Shown here: positions 5,525-5,940 of the stretch, in pieces
Layout: the number at the start of each line of letters is the position of its first letter
Numbering within the stretch: the first letter of the stretch is position 1
NCBI GenBank assembly: GCA_964371505.1
Contig: CAYJNG010000130.1
Location: 1-5,940 of the forward strand
DNA from: CAYJAD01 sp964371505
Lineage (GTDB): Bacteria > Desulfobacterota > Desulfovibrionia > Desulfovibrionales > Desulfovibrionaceae
DNA: 5,940 nucleotides
Direction: 5' to 3'
Notes under the pieces: generated by a model
The model's input: the letters and a program-made list of their open reading frames with translations, nothing else
What the model was told of the DNA's origin: nothing
Databases searched by the model: none
Position numbers and translations under genes: made by a program

Positions 5525-5755
5525 CTACAAGTTCTCTACAATGCGTATTACCCATGCATAATATTTGAATTTTAAACACCATTTCCCCGATCTGTCTAAA
5601 ACTGCTTTACACAAATCTAAGCTTTCATAGCTACGCTTTGCCACAACTATAAACAGGTAACGGCTTTTTGCGCCGTATAAACCTTGCTCTATGGCACGCC
5701 TTGCGTAATCCTCCTCAACAGCGTTTAGACACTACGCAAAGCACAAAAAAAGCAT
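5525..5755 (-). pseudogene. Broken or recoded small ORF: open frame of 68 codons preceded by an in-frame TAG
   Basis: I do not recognise the family. From the stop TAG (5525-5527) the minus frame is open for 68 codons up to an in-frame TAG at 5732-5734. Beyond that it stays open for seven more codons to an ATG at 5753-5755, right after an in-frame TAA. The 68 residues look like real protein: charged and aliphatic, with pieces such as EEDYARRAIEQG, SRYLFIVVAKRSYESL and SGKWCLKFKYYAWVIR. GC content is visibly higher than in the flanking AT-rich DNA. No ATG, GTG or TTG lies between the TAG and the GTG at about residue 31 of the stretch. Options are decay by a nonsense mutation, loss of the 5' end, a one-base indel (a GTG at about 5732 reading GTG TCT AAA would join this frame by skipping one C), or TAG readthrough. 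No Shine-Dalgarno precedes the ATG. Confidence 0.5.
5699..5741. repeat. Inverted repeat spanning the in-frame TAG of the broken ORF
   Basis: CCTTGCGTA (5699-5707) and TACGCAAAG (5733-5741) pair over nine positions with one G-T wobble on the minus-strand RNA, around a 25-base loop. The in-frame TAG (5734-5732) overlaps the top of the stem, and the loop exposes GAGGAGGAT. Confidence 0.35.
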
Positions 5756-5859
5756 TTATTTTTTACTTTGCATTTCAATACATTACGAAAAGAAATTAGC
5801 ATAAAGCATTTTTCAGAAGCATATAAAAACAATAAATATAATTTTTTTCATAAAAATGC
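5756..5859. other. AT-rich spacer before the tRNA promoter
   Basis: There is no gene or clear signal in these roughly 100 bases. Stops occur in every frame and A/T runs dominate. Confidence 0.5.
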
Positions 5860-5888
5860 TTGACTCTGAAGGGTGAATAACATAGAAC
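5860..5888 (+). promoter_or_regulatory. Sigma-70-type promoter of the tRNA gene
   Basis: TTGACT (5860-5865, five of six to TTGACA) is followed after exactly 17 bases by TAGAAC (5883-5888, four of six to TATAAT). Transcription would start near 5895, about 20 bases before the mature tRNA 5' end, a usual distance. Confidence 0.6.
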
Positions 5889-5916
5889 CTCTCTTGCGCT
5901 GAGTGGCGTAACACAC

Positions 5917-5940
5917 TCCCCGGTGGCTCAATCGGCAGAG
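5917..5940 (+). tRNA. 5' end of a tRNA gene, cut by the window edge (possibly tRNA-Asn)
   Basis: The 24 bases fit tRNA positions 1-24. The acceptor 5' strand is TCCCCGG (5917-5923), then T8 and G9. The D-stem is GCTC (5926-5929), the D-loop starts AATCGG, and the returning arm begins GAG (5938-5940). A promoter lies just upstream. The anticodon is outside the window. A 5' acceptor starting TCC is typical of bacterial tRNA-Asn, so Asn is my best guess but is not shown by the sequence. Confidence 0.8.

Noticed and set aside
1..5940. CRISPR array, integrase or attachment site at the tRNA
   Set aside because: No regularly spaced repeats were seen. Only the 5' end of the tRNA is in the window, and att sites usually use the 3' part.

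Overview
The window holds a compact minus-strand hydrogenase operon, read right to left as hyaA (small subunit), hyaB (large subunit), hyaC (membrane cytochrome b) and hyaD (maturation endopeptidase), covering about 1031-5323. To its left lie a roughly 360-base regulatory intergenic region and a minus-strand gene for a secreted protein of unknown function (48-668). To its right lie about 590 bases without an intact gene, which hide a broken reading frame (5525-5755), followed by the first 24 bases of a plus-strand tRNA gene cut by the window end (5917-5940).

How the genes work together: HyaA and HyaB form the periplasm-facing uptake [NiFe] hydrogenase. HyaA carries a twin-arginine signal, three FeS-cluster sites and a C-terminal membrane anchor. 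HyaB carries the NiFe(CN)2CO site and a cleavable C-terminal tail. HyaD removes that tail after nickel insertion. HyaC is the di-heme cytochrome b expected to pass electrons from H2 to the quinone pool. All six cysteines that define the oxygen-tolerant [4Fe-3S] proximal cluster of E. coli Hyd-1-type (group 1d) enzymes are present in HyaA. No hyaE/hyaF or hyp genes follow. A hairpin plus T-run downstream of hyaD (938-978) suggests that the operon ends there.

Organism: genes are of moderate GC (by eye in the forties) and spacers are much more AT-rich. Clear AGGAG-type ribosome binding sites, an E. coli-like Hya set and a bacterial sigma-70-type promoter before the tRNA point to a Gram-negative proteobacterium in the broad sense. 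My best guess is a host-associated, lower-GC member of the Desulfovibrionaceae (Lawsonia/Taurinivorans-like). This is an inference from family resemblance, and a gammaproteobacterium is not excluded.

Layout: 1-33, terminator-like hairpin for a plus-strand gene outside the window; 48-668, secreted hypothetical protein; 669-1030, intergenic with several inverted and direct repeats and the hya terminator; 1031-5323, hyaDCBA; 5324-5524, AT-rich leader with phased A-tracts and a probable hya promoter; 5525-5755, decayed or recoded ORF; 5756-5916, AT-rich spacer with the tRNA promoter; 5917-end, partial tRNA. Nothing here is a clearly new system. The items most worth a second look are the broken ORF with its in-frame TAG, the six-cysteine hydrogenase in an operon lacking the usual accessory genes, and the repeat-rich intergenic region.
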